From positions 1 to 5,029 of the forward strand of contig UQMV01000068.1 in the NCBI GenBank assembly GCA_900542315.1: a stretch of DNA of 5,029 nucleotides. Reading direction: 5' to 3'. A program made the translations under genes and the position numbers. This document shows, one piece after another, positions 4,257-5,029 of this stretch. How positions within the stretch are numbered: the first letter of the stretch is position 1; every line of letters starts with the position of its first letter. The notes beneath the pieces are model-generated. The model saw nothing but the letters and a program-made list of their open reading frames with translations, made no database searches and had not been told where the DNA came from. Source of the stretch: an uncultured Collinsella sp. Its GTDB lineage: Bacteria; Actinomycetota; Coriobacteriia; Coriobacteriales; Coriobacteriaceae.

Positions 4257-5029
4257 ATGGACGCCAAGTTTACCGAGCTCGTCGAGCAGCTGAACGGCCT
4301 CGATTTTAAGGGTATGTACGGCAGCGACTTCCTGCACACTTGGGACAAGACCACCGATGAGCTCAAGGCTCTTTACATCGTCGCCGACGCCCTGCGCGAG
4401 CTGCGCGAGAACAACGTTTCGTCCAAGATCTTCGACTCGGGCCTGGCCGTCTCCCTGTTCCGCGACAACTCCACCCGTACGCGCTTCTCCTTCTCTAAGG
4501 CTGCCAACCTGCTCGGCCTTGAGCTGCAGGACCTGGACGAGAAGAAGTCCCAGATCGCTCACGGCGAGACCGTCCGCGAGACCGCTACCATGATTTCCTT
4601 CATGGCCGACGTCATCGGCATCCGCGATGACATGTACATCGGCAAGGGCGACGCCTACATGGCCGAGGTCTCCGAGTCTGTCCAGCAGGCCTACGAGGAT
4701 GGCGTCCTGGATCACCGTCCCACGCTCATCTCCCTGCAGTCCGATTCCGACCACCCCACGCAGTCCTCTGCCGACATGCTCTACCTCATCAACGAGTTTG
4801 GCGGCCTTGAGAACCTCAAGGGCAAGAAGGTTGCCGTCACCTGGGCCTATTCGCCCTCTTACGGCAAGCCGCTGTCCTGCCCGCAGTCGCTGATCAGCCT
4901 GCTGCCTCGCTTTGGCATGGACGTCACCCTGGCCCACCCCGAGGGCTACGACCTCATGCCCGAGGTCGTCGAGCGCGCCAAGGGCTATGCCGCCGAGTCC
5001 GGCACCACCTTTAAGCAGGTCAACACCAT
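4257..5029 (+). CDS. ygeW: Knotted carbamoyltransferase YgeW (N-terminal 257 residues, cut by right edge)
   Basis: A cytoplasmic member of the aspartate/ornithine carbamoyltransferase superfamily, YgeW type. The family has a trefoil-knotted fold and an unsettled substrate. The visible 257 residues are about two thirds of the usual length (E. coli about 396). The carbamoyl-phosphate loop is FRDNSTRTRFSF (68-79; S72, T73, R74, T75, R76). DHPTQ (165-169) is the second conserved carbamoyl-phosphate-side motif. DDMYIGKG (124-131) occupies the place where the ornithine enzyme has its HRG-type motif. WAYSPSYGKPLSCPQ (196-210) is the proline-rich segment typical of the knotted subgroup. AAAGGA lies 7 nt before the start. 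It follows ygeY by 201 nt on the same strand and probably acts in the same catabolic route, perhaps releasing carbamoyl phosphate for carbamate kinase. The frame is open to the window end. Family sure; direction of reaction and substrate unknown. Confidence 0.94.
   Translation, partial: MDAKFTELVEQLNGLDFKGMYGSDFLHTWDKTTDELKALYIVADALRELRENNVSSKIFDSGLAVSLFRDNSTRTRFSFSKAANLLGLELQDLDEKKSQIAHGETVRETATMISFMADVIGIRDDMYIGKGDAYMAEVSESVQQAYEDGVLDHRPTLISLQSDSDHPTQSSADMLYLINEFGGLENLKGKKVAVTWAYSPSYGKPLSCPQSLISLLPRFGMDVTLAHPEGYDLMPEVVERAKGYAAESGTTFKQVNT

Noticed and set aside
4188..4937. 249-codon minus-strand open frame opposite ygeW
   Set aside because: It is antisense to YgeW with its STRTR and HPTQ motifs, and has no start signal or recognisable domain.

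Overview
The window looks like chromosomal DNA from a high-GC anaerobic gut actinobacterium of the Coriobacteriia, most like Collinsella. The basis is the strong preference for C- or G-ending codons, AAGGAG/AAAGGA-type ribosome binding sites, and the set of genes present. The taxonomic call is inference; no rRNA or other phylogenetic marker lies here.

Layout: (1) At 1-326, minus strand, is the N-terminal part of an unrecognised protein with a long Pro/Ala/Thr-rich linker. It runs off the left edge and has a perfect TATAAT -10 box upstream. (2) At 450-1103, minus strand, is a YheO-type transcriptional regulator with a PAS-like sensor and a C-terminal helix-turn-helix. (3) An AT-richer 277-nt divergent control region (1104-1380) follows. 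(4) On the plus strand are three catabolic genes: ygeX (2,3-diaminopropionate ammonia-lyase, 1381-2595), ygeY (M20-family, selenium-metabolism-linked hydrolase, 2670-4055) and the first 257 codons of ygeW (knotted carbamoyltransferase, 4257 to the right edge). The gaps between them (74 and 201 nt) each contain GC-rich hairpins without a T-tract. They may be mRNA processing, stability or attenuation elements.

How the genes fit together: in E. coli and many gut anaerobes ygeW, ygeX and ygeY sit with ssnA, ygfK, hydA/hyuA, carbamate kinase and selenium-dependent molybdenum hydroxylases. Recent gut-microbiome work links this gene set to anaerobic uric acid/purine breakdown. YgeX would release pyruvate and two ammonia from 2,3-diaminopropionate. 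YgeY would hydrolyse an amide or ureido intermediate. YgeW would handle a carbamoyl intermediate, possibly passing carbamoyl phosphate to carbamate kinase for ATP. The divergent YheO-type protein is the natural candidate for local control, perhaps sensing a pathway metabolite. The rest of the cluster, if present, lies beyond the right edge.

I see no mobile elements, CRISPR arrays, tRNA or rRNA genes. Nothing amounts to a wholly undescribed system. The points most worth a second look are the catabolic locus with its order X-Y-W, the structured intercistronic regions, the divergent regulator/operator region, and the unidentified left-edge gene.
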